A DNA stretch of 64,000 nt from Bacteroidota bacterium (GCA_016714535.1 JADKDR010000002.1:62001-126000), one strand, 5' to 3'. Counted from the first letter of the stretch, positions 46,709-56,657 are shown. The notes: generated from the sequence alone by a model not told the origin. Numbers and translations: made by a program.

Positions 46709-48201
46709 ATGGCATTCATAGCAATTATTGTAGTTGCTGCTATAGTTATATTTGTAACTATATCAGCCCTGGTATCGCGTTATAAGCGATGCCCTCTGAC
46801 AAAATCCTTGTAATATATGGCCGCACCGGAGGCACATCGGCACGCTGTGTGCATGGTGGAGGCGCGTTTATATGGCCGGTAATACAAGACTTTGCTTACC
46901 TCGACCTTAAGCCATTAAGCATTGAGGCAAACCTTACTAATGCGTTGAGCCGACAAAACATACGGGTGGATGTGCCTTGTCGTTTTACGATTGCAATTAG
47001 CACCGAAGCTGATAGCATGAATACTGCTGCTGAGCGTTTGCTTGGACTAACACACGAGCAAATTCAGGAACTTGCCAAAGACATTTTGTTTGGTCAGTTA
47101 CGACTTGTTATAGCAACAATGACCATTGAAGAAATAAATTCGGATCGCGATAAGTTTCTTGATAACATATCGAAAAATGTTGACACCGAATTAAAAAAAA
47201 TTGGATTAAAACTCATTAACGTAAACGTTACGGATATTAAAGATGAGTCGGGTTATATTGAAGCATTAGGAAAAGAAGCTGCAGCCAAAGCAATTAACGA
47301 AGCAAAGATTAGCGTTGCCGAGCAGGAGAAAATAGGAGAGACAGGAAAGGCACTTGCCGATCGCGAAAAAGATACACAGATAGCAGAAACACATCGCGAT
47401 CGCGATGTGAAAATTGCCATCACACAAAAAGACAGAGAAATAAGCATTGCTACAGCAGCAAAGGATGAAACCATAGGTAAAGCAGAAGCAGAACGTGAAA
47501 CGCGCGTAAAGACTTCGGAAGCAAATGCGGTAGCCATCAAAGGAGAAAATGAAGCTAAGATTGCAATTGCACAATCGGATGCGGCACGCAGAGAAAAAGA
47601 AGCCGAGGCATTGCGTATAGCTTTGGCCTCCGAAAAGGTGCAGCAAGCCAGAGCATTGGAAGAGGCTTACTTAGCAGAGCAAAAAGCAGAAACTGCACGT
47701 GCCGAAAGAGAGCGTTCAACTCAAAATGCAAACATTGTTGTGCAAGCTGAAATAGCAAAGCTAAAGGCAGTGATTGATGCACAGGCCGAAGCAGAAAAAA
47801 CAAGAGTGCAGGCCAAAGGAGAGGCGGATGCCATATTTGCAAAGATGGAAGCAGAAGCAAAAGGGTTGTACGAAATTCTTACCAAGCAAGCACAAGGATA
47901 TAGAGATGTGGTAGCAGCAGCAGGTGGCGATCCTAACAAGGCTTTTCAATTATTATTGATTGAGAAATTGCCTGAATTAGTGCGTACGCAAGTGGAAGCA
48001 GTAAAAAATATTAAGATTGATAAAATTACTGTTTGGGACTCGGCCAATGGTAATGGAGAGCAAGGAACAACCACAGCAAATTTTGTTTCAGGTATGATGA
48101 AAACAGTGCCACCGTTAAATGATCTTTTTAATATGGCAGGATTAAATTTGCCATCGTACCTGAAAGGAAATGCCGAGCAGGGAGATAAAAAGGCGGAGTA
48201 A
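46709..48201 (+). CDS. flotillin-like SPFH protein (single frameshift)
   Basis: Starts at ATG 46709 with a hydrophobic membrane anchor (MAFIAIIVVAAIVIFVTISA) leading into SRYKRC. The continuation PSDKILVIYGRTGG is in another frame: one C appears missing from the CCC at 46792-46794. After correction the protein is about 497 residues. It has an SPFH domain (about 30-210), a long Ala/Glu/Lys-rich coiled coil (about 215-395, the flotillin domain) and a C-terminal QLLLIEKLPELVRTQVEAV segment. Flotillins organise protein complexes in the inner membrane. An independent start at the internal ATG 46789 would lack the anchor. The homopolymer location argues for a sequence error. A perfect palindrome follows as terminator. 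Confidence 0.83.
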
Positions 48202-48223
48202 CTAAAGGTGATATTTAATAACC

Positions 48224-48249
48224 AAGCGGCCGGAAATTTCCGGCCGCTT
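48224..48249. terminator. bidirectional terminator-like palindrome
   Basis: A perfect 26-base palindrome, AAGCGGCCGGAAA followed by its complement, 22 bases after the flotillin stop and 60 bases before the stop of the convergent metallopeptidase gene. The following bases are only moderately T-rich. No unpaired loop is needed on paper, so the real hairpin would have a small AT loop. Confidence 0.7.
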
Positions 48250-48309
48250 TAGTTTTTAGGAATTATAAAGATGTTTAAACAGTATTCTTAAACATGGCTT
48301 AACTAATGT

Positions 48310-50553
48310 TTACAGTTTGGTTATTTTCTGAACCATCGATTGGCCATTAGTTTTTACATCCAACATATACACCCCCTGTGACAAGTGACCAATATTAAAG
48401 TGCAATTGATGATTGCCTGTTTGAGTTTGTTGCTCATGTTGCAGCACTTCTAATGTATTGCCTAATATATTATACAATGTAATTTCTACAAGAGCATCAT
48501 CTGTTAGGTCTAATGTAAGTGTAAATTCATTCGTGATTGGATTAGGGGCGATAGTGTACAGTGCTTTTTCTGATTGGATGCGAGTGTCAGTATTGTTTTC
48601 AGATATTGGCACTAGTCCTTTTTCAGCATCGCTGCCTGCGTCAGTATTTGCAGCCTTCCACATAGTAGAAGAGCATGGCTCCAGGTAAGCAACAAAATTG
48701 CTTCCTGCTTGAGCTATAAATCCCGGCTTCAGGTAAACATTATCGCGAGCGGTAAAGTACACTGTACTGGCACTGGGTGTAATAGTTGTTGCACATCCAT
48801 CAGCGGCACGTAATATAGAAATGGCTTGTATGAATGTGCCCGATGCAGGATAGATACCACATACATTCTTGTTAAACTGCCACGATTGAGACTCTACGCC
48901 TACAGCTTGCCAGGCATTGCCTACCTGTATAATTTCGTTGCTGCATTGGCCATACAAATCCCATGCAGCATGCAGTGAAGCTGCACGTGCATCTATATAT
49001 TGCGATGAACTTGTAAGATAAAAAGCCAAGGCACGATACATAATCTGACGAGCTTTGAAGCGCGATATTCCGCTTACATTGTAAGCAACTCCAAAATCTG
49101 TAGTACCGCTTCCACCTTCTGAAAGTAAATGGAAAAATCTGTTTTGTACTCCACTATTATAATGAACACCACCATTATCACCAGTGCCGGTGTACCATAG
49201 CGTGCCCAAATAAGTATCAGGCTGGCTATAACTATTAGGATTGGTAAAGCTACGGATTGCGCCACGGTCGGCACCTACCAGATAATCGCAATTGCCTTCG
49301 CTCCAGCTTTCAACCATTTCTCCAAAAATATCGGAGAAGGATTCATTTAACGCACCCGACTCATAACTGTAAACCAACCCGGCTGTTGCTTGTGTAACGC
49401 CATGTGCAAACTCATGACCCATGATGTCATTGGTGTTCCAATCATCGGTAGCTGCAGCAGTGCTACCGGCATAATAGATGGTTGAGTTTCCGGTACAACC
49501 CCAACATGCATTATTGCTTCCTGCATAGGCATTGTTATAAGCAATCATGTTTCCGTAGTTTCCATCCCAACTGTTGCGGCCATGTTCTCCGGTGAAATAA
49601 TTGTTAACCATGGCAATACCCCATTGTGCCTGCACAGCACTAGCATTGGTCCAGGTATTATCGCCATCTAAATATAAGTTGTTGGCAGCTCCACCGCCAT
49701 TGCAGTTGTACACATATAAATCTGTTGTTTGGCAATCATTGTGCGAGTAATAGCCTATGGGAAAACTATATCTGGTGTTTACAGTAACACTGCCATTAAA
49801 GGCACTAGCACCACTTCCGGCACTGCACTCCATCGCTATTGCATTGCTGTGTATGATTGCTCCGGTATTGGCATCTACACAAACCAACTTTGCTATTACA
49901 TCATGATCATCGGTATAAATTTTAAAAGTCCAGGCAAGGCGATAATCAGATGCTAAGAAGCTTCCATTATTTGCAGCTGGCACAAGTGCCAGTTCTCCTT
50001 TAGGATAGTAGGTAGCACGCTCATCATTTTTTTCAACCTTCAAGGCACTTTCAATTTCTGTGTTTTCCCACAAATATTTTTTGGCATTCATAAACTGCAG
50101 CGATAGTTGCAATGCTTCTGTTTCGTTTAATGATGCGGTGGTATTTGTGTTAAGACCTGTTAGAAGTCTTCCATTGGCTGTTTGTACTTCACCTTGTGGA
50201 TTGCTGTGAATTATATATTCACCATACATTACTTTTACATTTTTGTAAAATTGCTGATATCGGTTGTGTGTGAAACCTAACTCATCGGTTTCTGTTTTTA
50301 CCAATTTCATTTTATCATTTGCACCAAGGTTAAAAGCTGCAGCATGTTGAACAAATAATGTTAAGGCATTCAAGCTAACATCATCGCGAAAATCTACCCA
50401 GTTTTCAGTATGTCCTGGTTTTGCTATGGCATCTATTGCAGTGGTATGTATTCGATTGGTTTGAGCCTGCACAAAGCCCGTAGCCATTATGGCTATTATT
50501 ATTATACAATGTGGGCTTAATTTTAATTTGATTAATTCTAATAAACGTTTCAT
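48310..50553 (-). CDS. M4 (thermolysin-family) metallopeptidase with T9SS sorting domain
   Basis: 747 residues. A signal peptide ends near residue 30 (GFVQAQ). An FTP/PepSY-type propeptide spans about 40-220. The catalytic M4 domain has the zinc motif HEFAH near residues 379-383 and the third ligand in ESGALNESFSDIFGE about 20 residues on. GDNGGVHYNSGVQNRFFHLL carries the substrate-assisting His. A short linker and a T9SS type A domain (IAPNPITNEF ... LSQGVYMLDV) end the protein. It should be an extracellular neutral protease activated by removal of the propeptide. Upstream by 48 bases on the same strand is a tail-fibre-like secreted protein, possibly in one transcript. Confidence 0.93.
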   Translation of the reverse strand: MKRLLELIKLKLSPHCIIIIAIMATGFVQAQTNRIHTTAIDAIAKPGHTENWVDFRDDVSLNALTLFVQHAAAFNLGANDKMKLVKTETDELGFTHNRYQQFYKNVKVMYGEYIIHSNPQGEVQTANGRLLTGLNTNTTASLNETEALQLSLQFMNAKKYLWENTEIESALKVEKNDERATYYPKGELALVPAANNGSFLASDYRLAWTFKIYTDDHDVIAKLVCVDANTGAIIHSNAIAMECSAGSGASAFNGSVTVNTRYSFPIGYYSHNDCQTTDLYVYNCNGGGAANNLYLDGDNTWTNASAVQAQWGIAMVNNYFTGEHGRNSWDGNYGNMIAYNNAYAGSNNACWGCTGNSTIYYAGSTAAATDDWNTNDIMGHEFAHGVTQATAGLVYSYESGALNESFSDIFGEMVESWSEGNCDYLVGADRGAIRSFTNPNSYSQPDTYLGTLWYTGTGDNGGVHYNSGVQNRFFHLLSEGGSGTTDFGVAYNVSGISRFKARQIMYRALAFYLTSSSQYIDARAASLHAAWDLYGQCSNEIIQVGNAWQAVGVESQSWQFNKNVCGIYPASGTFIQAISILRAADGCATTITPSASTVYFTARDNVYLKPGFIAQAGSNFVAYLEPCSSTMWKAANTDAGSDAEKGLVPISENNTDTRIQSEKALYTIAPNPITNEFTLTLDLTDDALVEITLYNILGNTLEVLQHEQQTQTGNHQLHFNIGHLSQGVYMLDVKTNGQSMVQKITKL

Positions 50554-50601
50554 CTCTTCTTGTTTTTTAATTGGTTTAATTATAGTGACCTTATGAAAAG
50601 A

Positions 50602-51684
50602 TTATTTTTTGATAGAAGTAACCTGTGCCTTAAGCTCGTCAATTTGTTTTTGTAATTGAATAATGTATAGGTGCGCTTCTTCTAATTTCTCAACCATTTT
50701 GGTTTGCATATCGCCAAGGTGTAACCCGTTTTCTTCTACTTCACAAGCAGATGGTATGCCCGGTAAATGTTTGTTGGTTTGAATGCTTTTTTCAAGTTCG
50801 CTTATTGACATGAGTTTATAGTCGTCAGCAAAAACATAATCGGGCCAGTTTGCTTTTAAAGCTACCCTAACTTCTTCTGCTATCAACTTACCACCAATGC
50901 TGGCTACATAGCCATTTGCTCCAGTGGTAGTATTCACCATTAATTGTGCAGTGTACGTATTTCCGGAAAAATATCCGGCCCATGCCACACCGCCTGAATT
51001 TGATGCAGCTCCATATACACCATAGCGTGTCCCCGCTGTCCCTGAAGCATATCCATAAACACCAAATGCACCACCGGTGTACGTACTACCTGAAGCAGAT
51101 CCATAAACGCCCATGTATCCCCCAGAGCCTTCAACACCAATTCCATATCCAGGGTTACACACACTATTCCCGGAAACACCGCGTATATCGCTGTTGCCAA
51201 CATAGTTTGAGTGTGAATAAAGTGTATAATAGGTTGGCGAGATAACTTTGCCTTCTACATGTAAGGTGTAAGCAGGTGTTGTTGCATTACCTATGCCTAC
51301 ATAATCATTACTAGTTACTACCATTGGAAGTGTTCCGGTGGTAAAATTTTTAAGCGAGTAATTTTCATTTGCAAACATGCCGGTTTGCCATTTGGCAATA
51401 CCTGCGGTGCGGTATCCTAAGATGGTGTTTGAGCTTGCTGCAGATTTGTCAAGATACAAAGTTGCTCCCCCACTCAAAGAGCGTACACCTAATATAGATG
51501 TGCCTGATTTTTTTTCAACGTACAGAGAAGCGTTGCCGCTGCCTGCGGTGCCAATTGATACTGTGCGGGTAGTATCGGTAGGGCGTATTACGGTTCCTGT
51601 AGTGGTCCATTGCGCATAAACTGCGTTGGTAAACATGAATGCCGATGCTATGGTAAGCATCATTGTGAAAGTTTTCTTTCTCAT
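50602..51684 (-). CDS. secreted tail-fibre-like protein with C-terminal coiled coil
   Basis: 360 residues. A signal peptide ends near residue 25 (AVYAQ). The middle (about 30-260) is Gly/Ser/Thr-rich with repeated GVYG segments (GVYGSASGS, GVYGYASGT, GVYGAASNS), the pattern of beta-prism or beta-helix fibres. The C-terminus is the conserved Bacteroidota end WPDYVFADDYKLMSISELE, then NKHLPGIPSA and a coiled coil (EEAHLYIIQLQKQIDELKA). That end resembles the S74-like trimerisation region of phage fibres, but without an obvious peptidase dyad. There is no T9SS tail. It is likely a trimeric surface fibre. No phage genes are nearby, so this is a host gene, not prophage. Confidence 0.75.
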   Translation of the reverse strand: MRKKTFTMMLTIASAFMFTNAVYAQWTTTGTVIRPTDTTRTVSIGTAGSGNASLYVEKKSGTSILGVRSLSGGATLYLDKSAASSNTILGYRTAGIAKWQTGMFANENYSLKNFTTGTLPMVVTSNDYVGIGNATTPAYTLHVEGKVISPTYYTLYSHSNYVGNSDIRGVSGNSVCNPGYGIGVEGSGGYMGVYGSASGSTYTGGAFGVYGYASGTAGTRYGVYGAASNSGGVAWAGYFSGNTYTAQLMVNTTTGANGYVASIGGKLIAEEVRVALKANWPDYVFADDYKLMSISELEKSIQTNKHLPGIPSACEVEENGLHLGDMQTKMVEKLEEAHLYIIQLQKQIDELKAQVTSIKK

Positions 51685-51939
51685 TTTTTTAAATTTTTTT
51701 TTGTTAGTATTGTTTGAATTAAAACGACTCTTATAAATGTGTCATTTATTAATTGCCCTTAGATGATTGCAGTGTGGTAATTAAATGACGATGCAAATGA
51801 ATAGCAAGATTGCACCTTTAAAAAGATGATTACTACCTGAATGTAAAAACAAGGGTTTACCCTTGTCAGCAAGGGATGTGTGCCTTACTGAAAAATAAGA
51901 AAACTAATTAACGATGATAATATACGTTGGAGGTGTCTA

Positions 51940-52725
51940 TCAGGCAAACCTGCGCTGTATCAATTCGAACATGCGCAAATAGGCAGCATGACTGCTGTCC
52001 CAGTTGTATTTTATTTGCAACGATTCTAAAATATGGTTAGCCTGCATTTTGTCGGCTGCCGAGTTTAATTTATCAATGGTGTCGGTGTATGCTTGCATAC
52101 TGCCTTCGAATAATTCGTTTATAAAAAGGAATTTTTCATTTATCCCAATAGCTTTTTTCAAGTCTTCGAGAGGCGACACATTCATGGCTTGTGCCACACT
52201 TGCTTGTGTTTGGCTGCGGGCAAGATTATCGGCTACCGAGGCATTATTATCAAACAAGCCTGCTACTACTTCCGGAGATTCGAACAAACTGGCTGCCGAT
52301 TTTTTCTTCGGCAATTTATCTTTGCTTTCTACTGTTGATTGCAATTGTACATTGCGCGAAGCAATGGTGTGTGCCGGTATTGGATTTTCAATTGGTTCCA
52401 TTGTCGGTGTTACAGGCACTGCTTCTGTAGCAGTGGATTTGGTTTCATATATTTTTTCTTCTGTTTGAGCGCCATAAATGATGCACGACTCAGGCACAGT
52501 GTACGTTTGTGAATTAGAAGGCGTTGAAGGCAATGTTTCTTTTTCTGCCTTTTCGGTCTTTTCGTTTAAAAGTTGCAATGCTTGTGAATATGCCTCGCGC
52601 AGGTAATTGAGCAATACATCTCGGTCTAACTCATAAATCTCATTTTCTTTTGCAATAAAATCTAATTGAAAGGAAATTTTTTCAATGGTGTCTTTCAGGC
52701 TGTTCAGGTTATGCGAAGCGCTCAT
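51940..52725 (-). CDS. conserved protein of unknown function, predicted helical
   Basis: 261 residues with no signal peptide or membrane segment. The N-terminus (about 1-70) and C-terminus (about 165-261) are helical. The C-terminal part, with NEKFLFINELFEGSMQAY and WDSSHAAYLRMFELIQRRF, is the well-preserved section I associate with Bacteroidota cytoplasmic proteins lacking a known role. The middle (about 75-165) is Pro/Thr/Ser/Glu-rich and probably disordered. It is divergent from tdk, from which its start is 104 bases away. Confidence 0.65.
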   Translation of the reverse strand: MSASHNLNSLKDTIEKISFQLDFIAKENEIYELDRDVLLNYLREAYSQALQLLNEKTEKAEKETLPSTPSNSQTYTVPESCIIYGAQTEEKIYETKSTATEAVPVTPTMEPIENPIPAHTIASRNVQLQSTVESKDKLPKKKSAASLFESPEVVAGLFDNNASVADNLARSQTQASVAQAMNVSPLEDLKKAIGINEKFLFINELFEGSMQAYTDTIDKLNSAADKMQANHILESLQIKYNWDSSHAAYLRMFELIQRRFA

Positions 52726-52829
52726 TTATTATTTCTTTTTAACAGGTGTTTTGATAAGTTTATTTGACATTCAAAAGTATTAAGTATTTTTTTGCTTTTA
52801 ATAAGGAAATCTTAAGAGTTGCCAACATT

Positions 52830-53411
52830 ATGTTTTTAGAACAAACCAAACATTATCAACCCCGCAAAGGATGGATAGAAGTGATTTGCGGATCAATGTT
52901 TTCGGGTAAGACCGAAGAACTTATACGCAGATTGAAGCGTGCACAAATAGCTCGTCAACGAATCGAAATTTTTAAACCTCAAATTGACAAACGGTATAAC
53001 GAAACAAAAATTGTTTCGCACGATGCGCAAGCTATACACTCCACCCCTGTAGGTAGCGCTGTCGAAATATTAAAGTTTGCCACCGAAATGGATGTAATTG
53101 GAATTGACGAAGCACAGTTTTTTGATGCAGCATTACCTGATGTATGTGCACAAATTGCCAATCAGGGTACGCGTGTAATTCTTGCCGGGCTCGATATGGA
53201 TTTTACCGGCAAGCCATTTGGCTCTATGCCCGTATTGTTAGCCCAGGCCGAATACATTACCAAAGTACACGCTATTTGCATGTATTGTGGCGAGTTGGCG
53301 CAATTCTCGCACCGCACCGTGCTCAATGAAGAGCAAATTCTTTTAGGCGAAAAAGACAGTTACATGCCGCTATGCCGGGCATGCTTTACTAGCGAAACCG
53401 GAAAAAAGTAG
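52830..53411 (+). CDS. tdk: thymidine kinase (type II)
   Basis: A 193-residue enzyme of the short, tetrameric, zinc-containing thymidine kinase family, phosphorylating thymidine in the salvage pathway. The P-loop GSMFSGKTEE is near residues 21-30, the Mg-binding IGIDEAQFF mid-protein, and two CxxC pairs (CMYC and CRAC) make the zinc site in the lasso domain. The ATG at 52830 (MFLEQTKHY) was chosen over a start 66 bases upstream because it matches the usual N-terminal length and leaves room for a promoter. Confidence 0.93.
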   Translation: MFLEQTKHYQPRKGWIEVICGSMFSGKTEELIRRLKRAQIARQRIEIFKPQIDKRYNETKIVSHDAQAIHSTPVGSAVEILKFATEMDVIGIDEAQFFDAALPDVCAQIANQGTRVILAGLDMDFTGKPFGSMPVLLAQAEYITKVHAICMYCGELAQFSHRTVLNEEQILLGEKDSYMPLCRACFTSETGKK

Positions 53412-53521
53412 TTCTCCTTTTTAATTCATTTTTTGTTAAAATATTTTGATGGCCTCTTGGTACGACATGGAGTTTTTTTGGTTTCATCTTTGGTTACAAC
53501 TAACTGCCATTTCAATTCAAC

Positions 53522-53529
53522 TATATTTG
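53522..53529 (+). promoter_or_regulatory. candidate -7 box for gltX
   Basis: TATATTTG fits TAnnTTTG and lies 26 bases before the gltX ATG, giving a short leader. No convincing TTTG stands 19-20 bases upstream; the nearest is about 29 bases away. Confidence 0.35.
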
Positions 53530-53555
53530 CGAACTTAATTTTTTAAAAGAAAAAA

Positions 53556-55121
53556 ATGTCGAAACGTTTTCGTGTGCGCTTTGCACCCAGCCCAACCGGA
53601 CCATTGCATATGGGAGGTGTGCGTACTGCTTTATTCAATTATTTATTGGCTAAGCAAAATGATGGTGATTTTATTTTACGTATTGAAGATACCGATCAGG
53701 GACGCACCATAGAAGGGGCCGAAGCTTATATTATACAAGCATTGCAATGGTGTGGCATTACACCTACCGAAGGCGTAGGTTTTGGCGAAGGCCCGCATGC
53801 GCCCTACCGGCAAAGCGATCGCAAGCACCTTTATCTACCCTATGCTGAGCAACTTATAAAGAGTGGTTTTGCCTACTACGCATTCGATTCAAATGAGCAA
53901 TTAGAAGCTATGCGCAAACAAGCAGAAGGTAACAACAGTATGTTTGCTTACAATGCAGTTACTCGAAAAGCATTATGCAATTCGCTCACATTGAGCGAGG
54001 CCGAGGTAGCTGATAAGCTCAGTAAGAACGAAGCCTATGTTATTCGTTTTAAGTTGCCCGAAAACGAAGATGTACATCTACATGATACCATTCGCGGACA
54101 TGTAACGGTAAATACATCGCAAATGGATGATAAGGTCTTGTACAAAAGTGATGGTATGCCAACCTATCATCTAGCCAATGTAGTAGATGATTATCTAATG
54201 CAAATAACTCATGTGATACGTGGCGAAGAGTGGTTGCCTAGTGCACCCTTGCACGTATTATTATATAGAAGTTTGGGCTGGGAGCAGAGTATGCCGCAGT
54301 TTGCCCACTTACCACTTTTATTAAAACCCGATGGCAAAGGCAAACTTAGTAAACGTGATGGCGACCGACTAGGCTTTCCGGTTTTTCCATTAACATGGAC
54401 GGACCTTGCTAGTAACGAACTAAGTATTGGTTACCGTGAGCGATTTTACTACCCCGAAGCTTTTACCAATATTCTTGCTTTGTTAGGATGGCATCCCGAA
54501 AGTGAGCAGGAAATTTTTTCGATGGATGATTTGATAAAACAGTTTACACTTCAACGAGTAAATAAATCCGGTGCGCGATTCGATCCTGAAAAAGCAAAGT
54601 GGTTCAATCAGCAATACCTGCATAAGCAAACCAATGCAGCGCTTGCGGCACAACTTGTACAAGTAATTCAAGGTGCTCAAGCCGGAGAAAAGCATACTAC
54701 ATTATTAAGCAATTCTCATTTTATGGAAAAGATATGTGCATTGATGCGGGATAAGGTGCAATTTGTAAACGAGATATGGGAGCAGGGCCAATACTTTTTT
54801 GAGCGCCCGGTTTCGTTTCCTGAAAATATTTTACAAAAAAAATGGAATGATGATGCAGCCAGGATAATGGCACATTATGCAAACCTATGCCAAACGCAAC
54901 CTTTTATTTCGCGCGAGGATTTTGAATCAGGATTTAAAAATTCGGCAACAGAGCTTGGGCTAAATGCAGGTAATTTTATGCAGCTATTGCGTATATGTAT
55001 AACAGGAATGGCAGGAGGTGCCGACTTGTTTGAAACTTGTGCGTTATTAGGTAAAGTGGAAATAGCCGAACGAATTATTCTGGCAATAAATGTTATTAAG
55101 GAATTACGAAAGGGTGCTTAG
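53556..55121 (+). CDS. gltX: glutamyl-tRNA synthetase
   Basis: A 521-residue class I synthetase charging tRNA-Glu. The N-terminal FAPSPTGPLHMGGVRTALF is the HIGH motif region, LRIEDTD binds glutamate, and KLSKRDG is the KMSKS equivalent. The C-terminal half is the alpha-helical anticodon-binding part. The length is usual. Convergent with the cytochrome oxidase gene: only three bases separate the two stop codons, so there is no room for a terminator hairpin between them. Confidence 0.96.
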   Translation: MSKRFRVRFAPSPTGPLHMGGVRTALFNYLLAKQNDGDFILRIEDTDQGRTIEGAEAYIIQALQWCGITPTEGVGFGEGPHAPYRQSDRKHLYLPYAEQLIKSGFAYYAFDSNEQLEAMRKQAEGNNSMFAYNAVTRKALCNSLTLSEAEVADKLSKNEAYVIRFKLPENEDVHLHDTIRGHVTVNTSQMDDKVLYKSDGMPTYHLANVVDDYLMQITHVIRGEEWLPSAPLHVLLYRSLGWEQSMPQFAHLPLLLKPDGKGKLSKRDGDRLGFPVFPLTWTDLASNELSIGYRERFYYPEAFTNILALLGWHPESEQEIFSMDDLIKQFTLQRVNKSGARFDPEKAKWFNQQYLHKQTNAALAAQLVQVIQGAQAGEKHTTLLSNSHFMEKICALMRDKVQFVNEIWEQGQYFFERPVSFPENILQKKWNDDAARIMAHYANLCQTQPFISREDFESGFKNSATELGLNAGNFMQLLRICITGMAGGADLFETCALLGKVEIAERIILAINVIKELRKGA

Positions 55122-55124
55122 CGC

Positions 55125-55713
55125 TTAACGTAAAACGGTAAGAAAAACAAAGAGAATCACCCACAACAAATCAAGGAAGTGCCAGTAGGTTGCGCATTGA
55201 CGAATGCCTAAATAGGATTGTTGGTTGTACTTATTTGCAATAGAGCGATAACATACAAACAAAAGAAAAATTACTCCTCCTATAAGGTGGGCTAAGTGCA
55301 ACCCTGTTAGCGCATAGACAAACGACCCACTAACGTTATCCTTAGATGCGAAAAAAATACTTTGTGAGGTTAGCGCTTTCCATCCTAAGAATTGAAAAAA
55401 ACACAAAAAAGAAACTTAGGCCGAGAGTTGCAATGAGCATAATTCTGCTTAGTTCCTTTTGATTTCGTTTGATAGCAAACAAAGCCCATTGCACAGTAAT
55501 TGATCCTAATACAATGACGATAGTGCTGATGGTAAACTGAAAAGGCAAGGCAAAGCTATCCCAGTTGCCTTCGGCTCGTCTTACAATATATCCACTAAGC
55601 AAGCCGCCAAAAAGCATGATCATGCTGCCTATGCCAAGCCATAATAAGATGCTTGGTGTTGGAATTCCTGTCGTGGTTTCTTTTTCGTTACTAATTACGT
55701 TTGTATTGGTCAT
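55125..55713 (-). CDS. cytochrome c oxidase subunit III (single frameshift)
   Basis: A heme-copper oxidase subunit III, a membrane component of the aerobic terminal oxidase, with about five to six membrane helices. The first part runs from ATG 55713 (ILLWLGIGSMIMLFGGLLSGYIVRR) to SFFFVFF, then the frame is lost. The second part, FQFLGWKALTSQS followed by GLHLAHLIGGVIFLL and ATYWHFLDLLWVILFVFL, continues one frame over. Removing one base from the A7 run at 55395-55401 (plus strand) joins them into about 195 residues, the right length. A homopolymer error is the simplest reading. It lies 12 bases downstream of ctaB in the same direction, a typical arrangement. Confidence 0.87.
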
Positions 55714-55725
55714 GTTAATATTTTT

Positions 55726-56625
55726 TTACTTAATAAAGAACCGGTCAATGACCAGTGCAAGTAAGATTATTGGTAAATAAACAAATGAGGCAAACATAAG
55801 TTTGCGGGCACTTTCAATACTGCAATGCCTGTACAGGTTTATAGATAAATAAAGTAGCCAGCCACCGGCAAGAGTGAGTGCTGAAAATCCAAACCATCCG
55901 GTAAGATTGTACCCAAACATGAGCACTCCTATAGGTAACAGCGCTGCGGTATAGATAATAGTGAAATAGGCACTATGCTTATCGCGCTGTGTTGATGGAA
56001 GCATTACAAAGCCCGCTTTTTTATAGTCATCATCGAGCACCCATGCGATGGTCCAAAAATGCGGAAATTGCCAAAAGAACTGAATAGCAAATACAATTAA
56101 AGCTTCAAATGAGAGTACCCCTGAAGCTGCCGTATAGCCAAGCAAAGCAGGCAATGCACCGGGTATAGCTCCTACAAATACAGAAAGCGGAGTAATTCTT
56201 TTTAATGGAGTGTATAAAAGCACATACAATAATAGCGATATAAGAGATAAAGCGGCTGTAAGTAAATTAGCTGTAACGTACAACATAAGCACACCAATTA
56301 TGCCAGTAACAAATGCAACCATAAGTGCTTCGTTTACAGTAATTTTATTTGAAGGTAGAGGTCGGTTAGCGGTACGGTTCATCATCTTATCGAGATGGCG
56401 TTCGCAAATTTGATTAAATGAATTGGATGAGGCAACTACCAGTATTCCACCAAGAATGGTTCCTCCAAAAGCCAACCAGTTGAATGGTCTTATGTTGGCA
56501 AGAATAAAAGTAATTGCTGTTGAGAATATAACCAGGCTTGTAAGCCTAAGTTTCATCAAAGCAATGTATTCGCGCACTTTGCGGGTTTTGGTGGTACTTA
56601 CAACGGTTGCCTGAGATAGCTGCAT
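55726..56625 (-). CDS. ctaB: protoheme IX farnesyltransferase (heme O synthase)
   Basis: A 299-residue UbiA-family membrane prenyltransferase that adds farnesyl to heme b to make heme o for the terminal oxidase. The motif NSFNQICERHLDKMMNRT with NRPLPS is the substrate and Mg site. Helical hairpins and the second conserved region YTPLKRITPLSVFVGAIPGA follow. About nine hydrophobic segments are seen. It heads a ctaB-cytochrome oxidase subunit III unit, consistent with assembly of an aa3- or cbb-like oxidase whose other subunits are outside the window. A good promoter is visible just upstream. Confidence 0.93.
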   Translation of the reverse strand: MQLSQATVVSTTKTRKVREYIALMKLRLTSLVIFSTAITFILANIRPFNWLAFGGTILGGILVVASSNSFNQICERHLDKMMNRTANRPLPSNKITVNEALMVAFVTGIIGVLMLYVTANLLTAALSLISLLLYVLLYTPLKRITPLSVFVGAIPGALPALLGYTAASGVLSFEALIVFAIQFFWQFPHFWTIAWVLDDDYKKAGFVMLPSTQRDKHSAYFTIIYTAALLPIGVLMFGYNLTGWFGFSALTLAGGWLLYLSINLYRHCSIESARKLMFASFVYLPIILLALVIDRFFIK

Positions 56626-56657
56626 TAACTTTGGAATTCCTTCAATTTTTTGGCCTG

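Noticed and set aside
46709..46800. Programmed -1 frameshifting in the flotillin gene
   Set aside because: There is no slippery heptamer or downstream stimulatory hairpin at the break. A missing C in a C run explains it.
50602..51684. Prophage tail fibre
   Set aside because: It has a signal peptide, and no other phage gene lies anywhere in the window.
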